From the NCBI GenBank assembly GCA_910578185.1, contig CAJTPN010000002.1:212245-276244 (forward strand): a stretch of DNA of 64,000 nucleotides, in the 5' to 3' direction. The translations under genes were made by a program, and so were the position numbers. Shown piece by piece: positions 48,348-57,553 of the stretch (position 1 is its first letter; each line of letters begins with the position of its first letter). The DNA is from an uncultured Acetatifactor sp. (lineage in GTDB: Bacteria > Bacillota > Clostridia > Lachnospirales > Lachnospiraceae). Below the pieces are notes generated by a model. The model ran no database searches. It saw only the letters and a list, made by a program, of their open reading frames with translations, and was not told where the DNA came from.

Positions 48348-50048
48348 TTATTCAAAGCAATAAATGTCCCAGTTTGCTACTGTGTGAATCTTTTTTAATT
48401 TGTAACCAGCTATTTCCATAGAATCCCCAAACAAATATTGTGCCTCATTTACAGCCACTAACGCATTTTCAGTCTGCATGGGAACGTCGTTATATTTATT
48501 ATAATAATCATAAGCATACGTAACGCCTTCTTCCAATAGACACAGGCATTCCATATCATTCCCCTCCGTGGAAACGCCATCCTTCATAAAGTACGGTTCT
48601 TCCAAGATTAATCTACAAATTTCAGAGCTTCCAATGTCATTATACATATAAATATAATCCACATCAAATTCTTTGACATATGCACAGAGTTCTTTTAAAT
48701 CAGGATTCAGTTCGCCCTGGGAATATAGATTCTTATAGGATGTAACACATAAGAAAAGAATCGCCATTAAGCCTGCTGCATACAGACAATTTTGCTGTCT
48801 CCTATGAAGCTTACGGATACCTTCAATCCATAGGCTGCAGGCTGCACAAATCAAAGGCACTATTCCGATAAGGTGATAGCGATATTCATATGTCATGGAA
48901 CCGGCACGAGGAAAGGAAGTATTTAAGACAAAATAATTCCAAAGAAACACCGCGAGCAATAACAATGATCTTAAATTCCCCTTTTTCCTAATTTGTCTGG
49001 CTATAGAAATAATACCGGAAATCAGAATTGTCAAAACCAGACAGCTTTTTGCCACAATCTGTATGCCGGCAATGGATAAAACCGGAATTTCAAAACTCTC
49101 CGTTGCACCTCCAAACAATTCAAAAATGCCGAAGAAGCAGGAAGATATACTGTCAAGCAGCTGATGTACACTGCAAAGCTTCATGCTGTTCCCCAGGGCT
49201 CCTCCCATTAATTTTACATTAATCCTCCACCCTGCCAATGCAAGAATACCGGAACAGATCATCAATAAAACGGCACTGTTTGAAATTTTCTCCCACTTGA
49301 AAAATTTGTACCCAATATAGACCATAAAAACCGGGAAGATGCCGCAAACCGTCACATAGACGCCGCTGGACATTGCCGACAGGAATAAAAGCCCCAAGAA
49401 CACTGCCATCAATATCCAAATAACTATGTCACTGCGCCTCTGTTGTTTATCATTGGATTTTGCTTCCATGTATAAAATAATTCCAATTAACAAGAGGGGA
49501 AGGAATACTTTTATAATATACTGTCCACCTCCAAAAAAGAGCATATTATAGTAATCCAGCATCCCGGTTCTATAAGGAATCATCAATAAATTAATGCAGA
49601 GCAACGGACAAATGGAATCCTCGCCCCGATGCAAGAAAAAAATCAACCACAAAAAGCATCCCATCTGTATAATGTTGGCAAGACCAAAAGAAAGCGTAAT
49701 GCTATGAGTAACTCCATAAAAAGGAATTGCCAGTAAGCTGCTGCAATCCCATTCCAATGTTGTCAGATAATCCCATCCCTCTAACAGCAGGGTTTTCTGC
49801 TTACAGACTTCAGCTATATGGACAAACAGTTTTGCCAGGTCACAATCAATACTTTTCCAAATCAAAGTTAAATTGCTGTGGGCCATTAAGCCAAATTGAA
49901 AAACCAGCAAAATCAACAGTGCCAGTTTAACAGGTTCTGTTTTGACAGATTTTAATATTGCTGGAATAAAATTTTGTCTGCCATGACTTTTTTTGTTTGT
50001 ATTACGCTCTTTTCTTGAACCATTCATATTTCTTCTAGTACCTTTCAT
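48348..50048 (-). CDS. Large polytopic membrane protein (surface glycan type)
   Basis: A 566-residue protein: a basic N-terminal tail of about 38 residues, ten to eleven membrane helices to about residue 430, and a soluble C-terminal domain of 120 residues rich in Tyr, Asp and Glu. No catalytic motif can be named, but topology and the long outer loop after the first helix recall GT-C glycosyltransferases. It is the fourth protein of this general design in the window. The ATG at 50048 has no strong ribosome binding site visible; an internal ATG (Met-Asn-Gly-Ser) at 50027 is an alternative. Confidence 0.6.
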   Translation of the reverse strand: MKGTRRNMNGSRKERNTNKKSHGRQNFIPAILKSVKTEPVKLALLILLVFQFGLMAHSNLTLIWKSIDCDLAKLFVHIAEVCKQKTLLLEGWDYLTTLEWDCSSLLAIPFYGVTHSITLSFGLANIIQMGCFLWLIFFLHRGEDSICPLLCINLLMIPYRTGMLDYYNMLFFGGGQYIIKVFLPLLLIGIILYMEAKSNDKQQRRSDIVIWILMAVFLGLLFLSAMSSGVYVTVCGIFPVFMVYIGYKFFKWEKISNSAVLLMICSGILALAGWRINVKLMGGALGNSMKLCSVHQLLDSISSCFFGIFELFGGATESFEIPVLSIAGIQIVAKSCLVLTILISGIISIARQIRKKGNLRSLLLLAVFLWNYFVLNTSFPRAGSMTYEYRYHLIGIVPLICAACSLWIEGIRKLHRRQQNCLYAAGLMAILFLCVTSYKNLYSQGELNPDLKELCAYVKEFDVDYIYMYNDIGSSEICRLILEEPYFMKDGVSTEGNDMECLCLLEEGVTYAYDYYNKYNDVPMQTENALVAVNEAQYLFGDSMEIAGYKLKKIHTVANWDIYCFE

Positions 50049-50054
50049 GAAACT

Positions 50055-50092
50055 TAACCCGCAAGGCCACCGTTCATAGACCTTGCGGGTTA
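50055..50092. terminator. Hairpin between the flotillin and membrane-protein genes
   Basis: TAACCCGCAAGG pairs with CCTTGCGGGTTA around a 14-nt loop. The T-run (GATTTTT) is on the plus-strand side, so termination is better in the direction without an upstream gene. On the minus strand it may act as an attenuator before the membrane-protein gene. Confidence 0.65.
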
Positions 50093-50109
50093 GATTTTTA
50101 TGTCATATT

Positions 50110-51555
50110 TTATTCCTGATGATTCTCCGTTATTGCCTTATCCACAGATGCTACTTTTCCGGCAAGAAACCCGGACAACACCGCCTGCAGGTCAACGCCT
50201 GTGGCTTCCTTCAGGCCATCCGTAATCTGCACAACAGTTCCCATCACATCCTTCATAAGCTTAGAAGAATTCCCCTCCCCATACATTGTGATCTTATCCA
50301 CACTGGAAAGAGGTTCTGCCGCATTCTTAACCACTTCGGGCAATGCCTTAAAATACATCTCCAGCACTGCTGCCTCACCCATTTTAGCCATAGCCTCAGC
50401 TTTCTTCTCGATACCTTCCGCCTCGGCCACAGCTTTTGCACGGATTGCCTCCGCCTCCGCAAGACCTTTCGTACGAATACCGTCTGCTTCCTGCTCCATG
50501 GTGTAACGCTTTGCTTCCGCCTGGGCTTTCATGGCTTCCGCATCTTTTTCCGTCTCAAATTTCTTTGCTTCCGCCTCCCGCTGCCGCTCATAGAGCACTG
50601 CATCGGCCAACTGCTGTTTTGCAAATTTATCCGCCTCGGCTTTTTTCTTTACCTGAGCATCCAAAGCCTGCTCCATAACCTCGGCCTCGCGCTGCTTCAG
50701 CAGTATTTCCTTCTCCTGCTTTGCTATGTTGGCGTTTGCGGTTGAAATCTCAATTGTTTTTCTCTGCTCTTCTTCCTGAATGCGATAAGCCGCATCCGCC
50801 TCGGCGCGCTTAATATCCGCCTCCCGTTTTAGCTGTGCTTTCTGAATGTCAAGTTCATTCTGTTTTTTGGCAATTTCAGACGCGGCGTTCACTTCCGCCT
50901 CATTTGATTCCCTTTTTGCATTGGCCTGTGCCTTTGCAATTTCCTTTTCACTTTCCGCACGGGATATGGCTGCATTTTTTTGAATTTTTACTATATTGTC
51001 CACACCCAGATTCTCAATGACACCATTGCCGTCCACAAAATTCTGAACATTAAAGCTGATGATATCCAATCCCATGGCAGCCAGATCTGGTTCTGCGTTT
51101 TCCTTGACCAGTACGGCAAACTTCTGGCGGTCGGAAACCATCTCTTCCAATGCCATTTTACCTACAATTTCACGTACATTGCCCTCCAGTACCTCTCTTG
51201 CCACACGGCCGATATATTCCGCCTTTTTATTCAGAAAATTCTGTGCGGCCAGCTTTAAACGCTCCTCGTTATCGCTTATCTTTACGTTTACGGTTGCGTC
51301 CACATTGATGTTTATGTAATCCGCCGTAGGAACGGCATTGGAAGTTTTCACATCAATTGGAATCAGTTGTAGATTTAATTCGTCCTTTCTCTCAAGAAAA
51401 GGAATCTTAACTCCCGCCTTGCCGATCAAAACCTTGGGCCTTTTTCTCAATCCGGAAATAATAATTGCAGTATCCGGTGAAGCCTTCACATAACCTGTCA
51501 AAAATATGACAAGAAGAATGATCAAGACCAGGCCAACAATAATCAAACCACCCAT
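50110..51555 (-). CDS. floT: Flotillin-like SPFH protein
   Basis: A 481-residue membrane scaffold protein organising lipid microdomains. An N-terminal hydrophobic hairpin or helix lies at 3-22. The SPFH/PHB domain runs from about 27 to 190, and a long coiled-coil region rich in Glu-Ala repeats from 195 to 400 is the flotillin domain. The C-terminal tail is Gly-rich. GGAGGG precedes ATG by 7 bp, and an extended -10 promoter lies at 51689. No NfeD-like gene, its usual neighbour, is adjacent. Confidence 0.93.
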   Translation of the reverse strand: MGGLIIVGLVLIILLVIFLTGYVKASPDTAIIISGLRKRPKVLIGKAGVKIPFLERKDELNLQLIPIDVKTSNAVPTADYININVDATVNVKISDNEERLKLAAQNFLNKKAEYIGRVAREVLEGNVREIVGKMALEEMVSDRQKFAVLVKENAEPDLAAMGLDIISFNVQNFVDGNGVIENLGVDNIVKIQKNAAISRAESEKEIAKAQANAKRESNEAEVNAASEIAKKQNELDIQKAQLKREADIKRAEADAAYRIQEEEQRKTIEISTANANIAKQEKEILLKQREAEVMEQALDAQVKKKAEADKFAKQQLADAVLYERQREAEAKKFETEKDAEAMKAQAEAKRYTMEQEADGIRTKGLAEAEAIRAKAVAEAEGIEKKAEAMAKMGEAAVLEMYFKALPEVVKNAAEPLSSVDKITMYGEGNSSKLMKDVMGTVVQITDGLKEATGVDLQAVLSGFLAGKVASVDKAITENHQE

Positions 51556-51688
51556 ATTATTTTACCCTCCTATTATTTTTTGAATCCCCGTTTTTTACTA
51601 TTTTCATCTGGTAGGAAAGCCGTTTTCAGACACAGCTTGATTTAGAAAACTTTACAGACAGAAAATATATTTTGCTGTATACAATCTG

Positions 51689-51697
51689 ATTATATCA
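51689..51697 (-). promoter_or_regulatory. Extended -10 promoter of floT
   Basis: On the minus strand TGATATAAT (TG, one base, TATAAT) with a poor -35. It is about 134 bp upstream of the floT start. Confidence 0.5.
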
Positions 51698-51720
51698 TAT
51701 CAGGTCTCAAAATAGAAGGC

Positions 51721-52197
51721 TCAAAATTTACAAATTTCAGCAGAATCCAACATAATTGTAAAGGGACCGTCATTGACTAAATTTACCTGCATGTTGGCTC
51801 CGAATCTGCCCTCTTCCACTCTGACGGACTCCTGTCTGCACTTATCTGCCAGATAACAGTATAACTGATATGCGCCTTCCGGCTCCCCTGCATTGGTAAA
51901 AGAAGGTCTGTTTCCTTTCCGGCATTCGGCATACAAAGTAAACTGGGATATCAAAAGCAGTTCGCCCCCAATGGTTTTCATGTCCAAATTGGTCTTTCCA
52001 TTTTCATCTTCAAAAATTCTAAGCCCGACCAATTTTTTCACCATTTTATCCGCAATCTCGAGCTGTCTTTGCTTTTCGCACTCAAGATCCACACTGCCGA
52101 TACCCACAAGGACCAGCAAGCCCCTTCCTATTTTCCCAATAATCTGTCCCTCAACGGAAACACTTGCCTCCGTTACTCTCTGTATTAATAATTTCAT
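51721..52197 (-). CDS. dtd: D-aminoacyl-tRNA deacylase
   Basis: Removes D-amino acids wrongly attached to tRNA. The 158-residue product starts Lys-Leu-Leu-Ile-Gln-Arg-Val-Thr-Glu-Ala-Ser-Val, contains the catalytic-pocket Ser-Gln-Phe-Thr-Leu-Tyr-Ala near 80 and a C-terminal Asn-Asp-Gly-Pro-Phe-Thr-Ile, where most members have Gly-Pro-Val-Thr. Both cross-subunit motifs of DTD are therefore visible. ATG at 52197 with GGAGG at 8 bp is chosen rather than the upstream in-frame start at 52212. Confidence 0.95.
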   Translation of the reverse strand: MKLLIQRVTEASVSVEGQIIGKIGRGLLVLVGIGSVDLECEKQRQLEIADKMVKKLVGLRIFEDENGKTNLDMKTIGGELLLISQFTLYAECRKGNRPSFTNAGEPEGAYQLYCYLADKCRQESVRVEEGRFGANMQVNLVNDGPFTIMLDSAEICKF

Positions 52198-52319
52198 TAA
52201 AATATCCTCCACCTATGGAAGTTCTTCCATAGACTTCTTTTGTTCCACGGCAGACGCCGCTTTCATGTATTTCCTCTTTGGCGCTCAATAAGGGAATCGT
52301 CCCTTCCTGTGGAAATTAC

Positions 52320-53711
52320 TTATTCATCAGAATGTTTTTTTTCCTCTCTGGATTTTTCCCCTTCCTTGGAATAAACGCCATCCCCACTGTCATCCTGAAA
52401 AAAGAAACGCCGTCCTGGAAGTTTTAATGAAAAAGTATGTTCTTTCCTGACCGGAGTTCCCTCTTCCACAATTGTCTGATGAACTCCCTCTTCATCGATG
52501 TAATCCACCTTTTCATACTCCGCTGTCTCTTTTGGCAGCTTTTTCTGTTCCAGCATGGTATTGATAATAGATTTGGCCGCCGCATAGATCACTGCAAAAA
52601 TCGGCACACCCACGATCATTCCCAAAATGCCAAAGAGGCCGCCAAATAAAGTGATGGCAAAAATAACCCAGAATCCTGTCAGTCCTGTAGAGCTTCCCAA
52701 TATTTTCGGCCCTAGGATATTTCCGTCAAACTGCTGTAAAATCAAAATAAATATAAGAAAATACACACAGTTTAGCGGATGCATCGGATCCACCACAAAA
52801 ATCAGGATTGCACTGGGAATTGCCCCCAGATAGGGGCCAAAAAAAGGAATGACATTCGTTACTCCAATGATAACACTGACTAACACTGCATAAGGCGTTT
52901 TCAGAACAGAAGTCCCAATAAAGCACAATATGCCAATAATTATGGAATCAACGATCTTTCCGCCGATAAAACCGATAAAGGTCTGATGGGTAAATCGAAA
53001 ATTCCTGACCACAGTATTTGCAGTATCTTTTTCGAAAACAGCATAAGTAAATTTCTTAGCCTGCGCCGCAAAAAGCTCCTTGCTTGCAAGCACATAGATG
53101 GAAATAACAAATCCGATAATAAAATCCCACAAAACGTCCAATACGTTTATCACACTGCTGGAAACCGTGCGGATCAGGGCGGCCGTGCTTGGTATCAGTT
53201 CCGTAAGCCACTCCTCAAACTGCTCGGAAAACTTATCCAGCGTTTTAATAATGTAATCGCTGATCTCGGGATTGTCCTGAAGTGTCTGATCAATCCATTT
53301 GATGACATTGTTTGTATAGGAGTCAAAATTTACGATAAGTCCCTCAACACTGGGTACAATCTGCGAAATCAACATGAAAAACAGCATATAGATCAATGCC
53401 ACGAATAAAAATGCCGTGATCAATATACCGATTCCCCTGATTATTTTTTTTCGCTTTATCGTCTCCTTAATCCTGCACTTATTGCAAAGTGGGACTAACA
53501 TTTTATCCTCCACAAAATTTAAGACAGGCGTCAGCAGATAGGCAATGACAAGACCAAACACCACAGGCATCAGGATGTTCATAACCGTTCCCAAGCCAGC
53601 CTTAATATTGGAGCTATGGAATATGAAATAGTAAAAAGTAATGGCTGCCGCAAAAACCAGAAAAGCTGTTAAACCCCAACGGAAATACTTATTATTTATC
53701 TTAAATTTCAT
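52320..53711 (-). CDS. AI-2E family transporter (PerM/YhhT type)
   Basis: A 463-residue membrane protein with about eight helices. It shows the family pattern: two N-terminal helices, a helix pair near 85-110, an extracytoplasmic helical region at 115-185, and Thr-Asn-Val-Ile-Pro-Phe-Phe-Gly-Pro near 285 in the conserved core. Relatives export autoinducer-2 or act as sodium/proton antiporters, so the substrate is open. The C-terminal 70 residues are a charged cytoplasmic tail. It is followed by dtd, with a 122-bp gap. Confidence 0.88.
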   Translation of the reverse strand: MKFKINNKYFRWGLTAFLVFAAAITFYYFIFHSSNIKAGLGTVMNILMPVVFGLVIAYLLTPVLNFVEDKMLVPLCNKCRIKETIKRKKIIRGIGILITAFLFVALIYMLFFMLISQIVPSVEGLIVNFDSYTNNVIKWIDQTLQDNPEISDYIIKTLDKFSEQFEEWLTELIPSTAALIRTVSSSVINVLDVLWDFIIGFVISIYVLASKELFAAQAKKFTYAVFEKDTANTVVRNFRFTHQTFIGFIGGKIVDSIIIGILCFIGTSVLKTPYAVLVSVIIGVTNVIPFFGPYLGAIPSAILIFVVDPMHPLNCVYFLIFILILQQFDGNILGPKILGSSTGLTGFWVIFAITLFGGLFGILGMIVGVPIFAVIYAAAKSIINTMLEQKKLPKETAEYEKVDYIDEEGVHQTIVEEGTPVRKEHTFSLKLPGRRFFFQDDSGDGVYSKEGEKSREEKKHSDE

Positions 53712-53887
53712 AACAAATACCCTTCCTTGCCATATATTTTCTTCGGAATTGCCCCTTTACAAGAAATACCTCTGTCTGGTTTTGGATTTCCCTGAAGCCA
53801 TTGGCTCTCTCTTTCCATCATACTATTAAAACTTTCACATAACAAGTAGGCTATTTATAAATTTTTTCTTTAGAAGGGCCTTGAAAT

Positions 53888-53906
53888 CATGACCACTCCG
53901 GTCATG
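53888..53906 (-). terminator. Probable terminator of the rubrerythrin gene
   Basis: CATGACC-ACTCC-GGTCATG forms a perfect 7-bp stem. Outer bases AAGGGGTCTTG and CAAGGCCCTT (minus strand) extend it imperfectly, and an A/T-rich stretch follows. The gap 53712-53928 shows no gene. Confidence 0.6.
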
Positions 53907-53928
53907 GTACCAAGACCCCTTAAATTTC

Positions 53929-54531
53929 TTATTTTCGTTTCATTTCATATGGCGCCAATTCAAACCTGATAAAATATCCTCTGTCACTGTGACATACCGG
54001 ACACTGCTGAGGGGCATTTTTCCCTTTAAATACATAACCGCAGTGAAGGCACATCCACTCCTCTTCCACTTCAGAGACAAATAATTTCCCCTCCCGAAGC
54101 AGTTGGGCGTATCTTCCGAATCTGTCCCCATGTATCTTTTCTATCTCGGCAATCTGGAGAAAGGAAGCGGCAATCCGATCAAATCCCTCCTCTTTTGCCT
54201 TTGCGCCAAATGCCTGGTAAACAGAATCGTGTTCTTCATATTCATTATGCTGTGCCATGGAAAGCAAGTCCGCCACATTATCCGAGATATCCACCGGATA
54301 ACCTCCGTCAATAAAAATGTTACTTCCGGCCATTTCCTTGAGATGTCCGTAAAAAACTTCCGCGTGTTCCTTTTCCTGATCCGCCGTAAATCCAAAAACC
54401 GCACTGATCACATATAACCCGTTCTTTTTCGCCTGCGAAGCTGCAAAAGTATATCTGTTCCTTGCCTGGCTCTCCCCTGCAAAGGCCCGCATTAAATTAT
54501 CCTTAGTGACACTGTTTGAAAATTCCACCAT
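53929..54531 (-). CDS. rbr: Rubrerythrin
   Basis: A cytosolic peroxide reductase protecting anaerobes from oxidative stress. The 200-residue protein has an N-terminal four-helix di-iron domain with Glu-Ser-Gln-Ala-Arg-Asn-Arg-Tyr (first Glu ligand near 20), Glu-Lys-Glu-His-Ala and Glu-x-x-His repeats, and a C-terminal rubredoxin domain with Cys-Leu-His-Cys-Gly and Cys-Pro-Val-Cys near 160-180. GGAGG lies 6 bp before ATG. It is divergent from the TtcA-type gene. Confidence 0.96.
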   Translation of the reverse strand: MVEFSNSVTKDNLMRAFAGESQARNRYTFAASQAKKNGLYVISAVFGFTADQEKEHAEVFYGHLKEMAGSNIFIDGGYPVDISDNVADLLSMAQHNEYEEHDSVYQAFGAKAKEEGFDRIAASFLQIAEIEKIHGDRFGRYAQLLREGKLFVSEVEEEWMCLHCGYVFKGKNAPQQCPVCHSDRGYFIRFELAPYEMKRK

Positions 54532-54611
54532 GTTTCCTCCTTCTCAACATCCTATTTTTGAATATCAAAAGTATACCCATTCTCACCGAAAAATATAATT
54601 TGCTATTGTTT

Positions 54612-54639
54612 TTGGTTTGGAAAGATTATAAAATATAAT
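54612..54639 (+). promoter_or_regulatory. Promoter of the TtcA-type gene with short palindrome
   Basis: TTGGTT, a 16-bp spacer and TATAAT. The -10 is the right arm of ATTATA-AAA-TATAAT (54625-54639), a perfect 6-bp inverted repeat in the rubrerythrin/ttcA divergent gap. Confidence 0.6.
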
Positions 54640-54723
54640 AACGGACAACTAAATAGTTGTTCCAAAACCCTAAGCCAAACGACAATGTTCACGAAAATAA
54701 CCCCATGAAAGGTATTGACCTAT

Positions 54724-55464
54724 ATGAGATTGCAACAGGTATTAAGCTATGTGAGAAAAGCTGTAGATGATTACCATATGATTGAAGCAGGCGACAAGAT
54801 CGCCGTTGGAATTTCAGGCGGCAAGGACAGTCTCACGCTTCTCTACGCTCTTCATGGACTAAAACGCTTTTATCCGAATCCTTTTGATATCCATGCAGTC
54901 ACGGTGGATCTCGGCTTTCAAAATCTGGCTCTTGACAAAATCAAAGCTTTGTGCGGAGCGTTAAATGTTGAATACACGATTGTAAAAACTGATATCGCCC
55001 AGATTATCTTCGAGGAACGAAGGGAAGAAAATCCTTGCTCCCTCTGTGCAAAAATGCGAAAAGGCGCGTTAAACCAAGCCATTCAAGCTGTGGGATGCAA
55101 TAAAGTGGCCTATGCCCATCATAAGGACGACGTAGTGGAAACCATGTTGATGTCCCTTATCTTTGAAGGACGCTTTCACACCTTTTCCCCTGTCACCTAT
55201 CTGGACAGAACCGGTTTGACTGTCATCCGGCCGCTGATCTATATGCGTGAAGCGGATGTCATTGGATTTGTCCATAAATACAATGTGCCGGTGGTGAAAA
55301 GCCCATGTCCTGCAGATGGACACACAAAACGCGAATATGTGAAACAGCTTCTTCGACAGTTGAGTCGTGAAAATCCCGGCGTAAGAGAACGAATGTTTAC
55401 GGCAATCCAAAGCGGAAATTTGAAAGGTTGGGAAATCGAAAATGGCAGTAAAGAATCAAAATAA
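54724..55464 (+). CDS. ttcA: TtcA-type tRNA 2-thiolation ATPase
   Basis: A 246-residue adenine-nucleotide alpha-hydrolase of the tRNA 2-thiocytidine family. The PP-loop Gly-Ile-Ser-Gly-Gly-Lys-Asp-Ser is near 33-40, and the paired cysteines Cys-Ser-Leu-Cys near 108-111 fit an iron-sulfur or persulfide site. A third Cys in Ser-Pro-Cys-Pro lies near 195. ATG at 54724 is chosen (AAAGG at 11 bp); the TTG at 54715 is too close to that site. Its end overlaps the recombinase gene by 23 bp, an unusual long overlap. Confidence 0.85.
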   Translation: MRLQQVLSYVRKAVDDYHMIEAGDKIAVGISGGKDSLTLLYALHGLKRFYPNPFDIHAVTVDLGFQNLALDKIKALCGALNVEYTIVKTDIAQIIFEERREENPCSLCAKMRKGALNQAIQAVGCNKVAYAHHKDDVVETMLMSLIFEGRFHTFSPVTYLDRTGLTVIRPLIYMREADVIGFVHKYNVPVVKSPCPADGHTKREYVKQLLRQLSRENPGVRERMFTAIQSGNLKGWEIENGSKESK

Positions 55465-56500
55465 CTATCACGATGAACAGAACAAACAAAATATTTTAAA
55501 AATGAGGGCCGTTTTGGATACATTACCCGCTTTTTGCAAGACATTCTTCCGTGGAATTGAAGAATATACCTCTTCTCGCACCAGATTGGCCTACGCTTAT
55601 GACCTGCGGCTCTTTTTTGAATTTCTGCACGAAAAAAACGCCGTCTGTGCCAAAGACGATATTACAAAGCTGCCCCTCTCCCTTCTAAATGAGCTTACCA
55701 GGCAGGATATTGAAGAATACTTAGAGTACATGTCTCTATACCAAAAAGACGGTCGGGACATCGTTAATGCGGAGCGCGGTAAATCCAGAAAGCTTGCCAC
55801 GCTGCGCAGCTTTTATAATTACTTTTATCAATCGGAACTGATTCAGAATAATCCTGCCGCCCTGGTCCCCCTTCCCAAGCTTCATGATAAGGAGATCATT
55901 CGGCTGGAACCGAATGAGGTTGCCATATTGCTCGACCAGGTGGAAGATGGTACAAAACTTACCAAAAAAGAACTTGAATATCACAAAAAAACAAAGCTTC
56001 GTGATGTGGCGTTGCTGACGCTCCTTCTGGGCACGGGCATCCGCGTATCAGAATGTGTGGGGCTTGATATTCAAGATGTAAATTTTGATGTCTGCGGAAT
56101 CAAAATACGCCGAAAAGGCGGTTATGAAGCCGTGATTTACTTTGGTGAAGAAGTGGAAACAGCATTGCTGGATTACCTGGAACAAAGAGATTGTATCATT
56201 CCCATGGAAGGGCATGAAAATGCTCTGTTTCTCTCCTTGCAAAACCGCCGGATGACCGTGCGGGCAGTGGAAAATCTGGTAAAAAAATATGCTTCCCGGG
56301 TCACAACGCTTAAAAAGATAACCCCCCATAAGCTCAGAAGCACCTACGGAACCACCCTGTATCAGGAATCAGGTGATATTTACCTGGTTGCAGACGTGCT
56401 TGGCCACAAAGATGTCAATACCACCAGAAAGCACTATGCGGCTCAGCAGGATGAACGGCGGCGTAAGGCAGCCCAATATGTACGGCTCCGGGAGAAGTGA
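55442..56500 (+). CDS. Xer-type tyrosine recombinase
   Basis: A 352-residue site-specific recombinase. The N-terminal SAM-like core-binding domain spans about 25-135, the catalytic domain 150-345. Catalytic residues are visible: Arg in Thr-Gly-Ile-Arg-Val-Ser-Glu, Lys in Arg-Arg-Lys-Gly-Gly, His-Lys-Leu-Arg, His in Gly-His-Lys-Asp and the nucleophile Tyr in Arg-Lys-His-Tyr-Ala. It resembles XerC/XerD but has a longer insert at 170-185. Housekeeping position next to lexA suggests a chromosomal rather than phage origin. Whether it acts on dif or another site is unknown. Confidence 0.9.
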   Translation: MAVKNQNNYHDEQNKQNILKMRAVLDTLPAFCKTFFRGIEEYTSSRTRLAYAYDLRLFFEFLHEKNAVCAKDDITKLPLSLLNELTRQDIEEYLEYMSLYQKDGRDIVNAERGKSRKLATLRSFYNYFYQSELIQNNPAALVPLPKLHDKEIIRLEPNEVAILLDQVEDGTKLTKKELEYHKKTKLRDVALLTLLLGTGIRVSECVGLDIQDVNFDVCGIKIRRKGGYEAVIYFGEEVETALLDYLEQRDCIIPMEGHENALFLSLQNRRMTVRAVENLVKKYASRVTTLKKITPHKLRSTYGTTLYQESGDIYLVADVLGHKDVNTTRKHYAAQQDERRRKAAQYVRLREK

Positions 56501-56699
56501 CCGCTCCTCCCGGCAAAGACCAAGTATAAGTAACCAGTGTTGCTGAACATTATTTTTTAAACAAACTGGGCCGAATATAAAGTGAGTCTGCAAGGCGAAA
56601 GAGGAAAACAAATCCGTGACATCATAGATTGACGACATCAAAACGCTAAAACTCTCAGCAGATGGAAATTAAGACAAGTGTTACCGTCTAATTCGACGG

Positions 56700-56726
56700 C
56701 GAACATATTTTTAGAATATATGTTTG
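56700..56726. promoter_or_regulatory. Probable LexA operator region
   Basis: CGAACATAT (56700-56708) and GAATATATGTTT (56714-56725) resemble the Gram-positive SOS box GAACNNNNGTTC; the second has two changes from it. The site overlaps the -35 of the lexA promoter, as expected for autorepression. Confidence 0.6.
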
Positions 56727-56752
56727 CTTTTTGGCTTTTTATGTGTTATAAT
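56724..56752 (+). promoter_or_regulatory. Promoter of lexA
   Basis: TTGCTT, a 17-bp spacer and TATAAT, 54 bp upstream of the lexA start. The rest of the gap 56501-56699 holds a GC-rich hairpin over the recombinase stop (56488-56513) and a small CCGTC/GACGG repeat, no gene. Confidence 0.75.
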
Positions 56753-56806
56753 ATACATATTAATCAAGGCAGCGATAAATCTGTTGACAATATAAGGAGG
56801 TTAAGC

Positions 56807-57424
56807 ATGGCTTTTGAAAAGGCAACTGCAAAACAGCAGGAAATTCTTGCGTATATTAAAAATGAAATATTAAAAAAGGGATATCCTCCCACCGTTCGCG
56901 AAATCTGTGAAACCGTTGGATTGAAATCCACATCCTCCGTCCACTCTCATTTGGAGACGCTGGAACGCAACGGCTATATACGCAGAGATCCTACCAAGCC
57001 AAGAGCAATAGAAATCTGCGATGAAGGCTTCCAGATGCTTCGCACGGAAATGGTCAGTATTCCAATCATTGGCAATGTGGCCGCAGGCATTCCGATCCTG
57101 GCGGAGGAAAATATTGAAGATTATTTTCCCGTCCCGGCACATATCGTACCCAAAGGGGACTCTTTCATCTTAAACGTACATGGCGATTCCATGATCAACA
57201 AAGGGATTCTAAATGGTGACCGCATTTTTGTCAACGCCTGCAGCACTGCGCAAAACGGTGATATGGTGGTGGCTTTGATCGATGATTCCGCTACGGTAAA
57301 GACCTTTTACAAAGAAAACGGCCATATCCGTCTGCAGCCGGAAAATGATACCATGGAACCCATCATTGTAAATGACTGCCAAATTTTGGGAAAGGTTTTT
57401 GGCATTCTTCGTATTTTCCGTTAA
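56807..57424 (+). CDS. lexA: LexA repressor
   Basis: The SOS-response repressor, 205 residues. A winged helix domain (about 1-70) is followed by the cleavage site Ala93-Gly94, catalytic Ser128 in Gly-Asp-Ser-Met and Lys165 in Ala-Thr-Val-Lys. RecA filaments trigger self-cleavage after DNA damage. ATG at 56807 has AGGAGG at 6 bp; the longer frame from 56678 would include promoter sequence. SOS-box-like sequence covers the promoter. Confidence 0.97.
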   Translation: MAFEKATAKQQEILAYIKNEILKKGYPPTVREICETVGLKSTSSVHSHLETLERNGYIRRDPTKPRAIEICDEGFQMLRTEMVSIPIIGNVAAGIPILAEENIEDYFPVPAHIVPKGDSFILNVHGDSMINKGILNGDRIFVNACSTAQNGDMVVALIDDSATVKTFYKENGHIRLQPENDTMEPIIVNDCQILGKVFGILRIFR

Positions 57425-57498
57425 TATAAGGCTTTGATCTCCATTCCTTGTTAAAAAATTTATGAATGTATAAATCTACAAATTTTGCAAACATTAAT

Positions 57499-57521
57499 AC
57501 AGCAGGAAATTAAACTGCTGT
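57499..57521 (+). other. Hairpin upstream of the DUF378 gene
   Basis: ACAGCAG and CTGCTGT form a perfect 7-bp stem with a 9-nt A/T loop in the 129-bp gap after lexA. No T-run follows. Confidence 0.45.
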
Positions 57522-57553
57522 TGCTAAGACAAGGTAAATATGGAGGTATTATC

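Noticed and set aside
54625..54639. PerR box in front of rubrerythrin
   Set aside because: ATTATA-AAA-TATAAT is a palindrome of the right size, but base-by-base agreement with TTATAATNATTATAA is poor and one arm is simply the -10 of the opposite gene.
55442..56500. Xer-type recombinase as the excision enzyme of the cotJC element
   Set aside because: Nothing in the sequence links them; the gene is 32 kb away in a housekeeping setting. Kept only as one candidate among the genome's recombinases.
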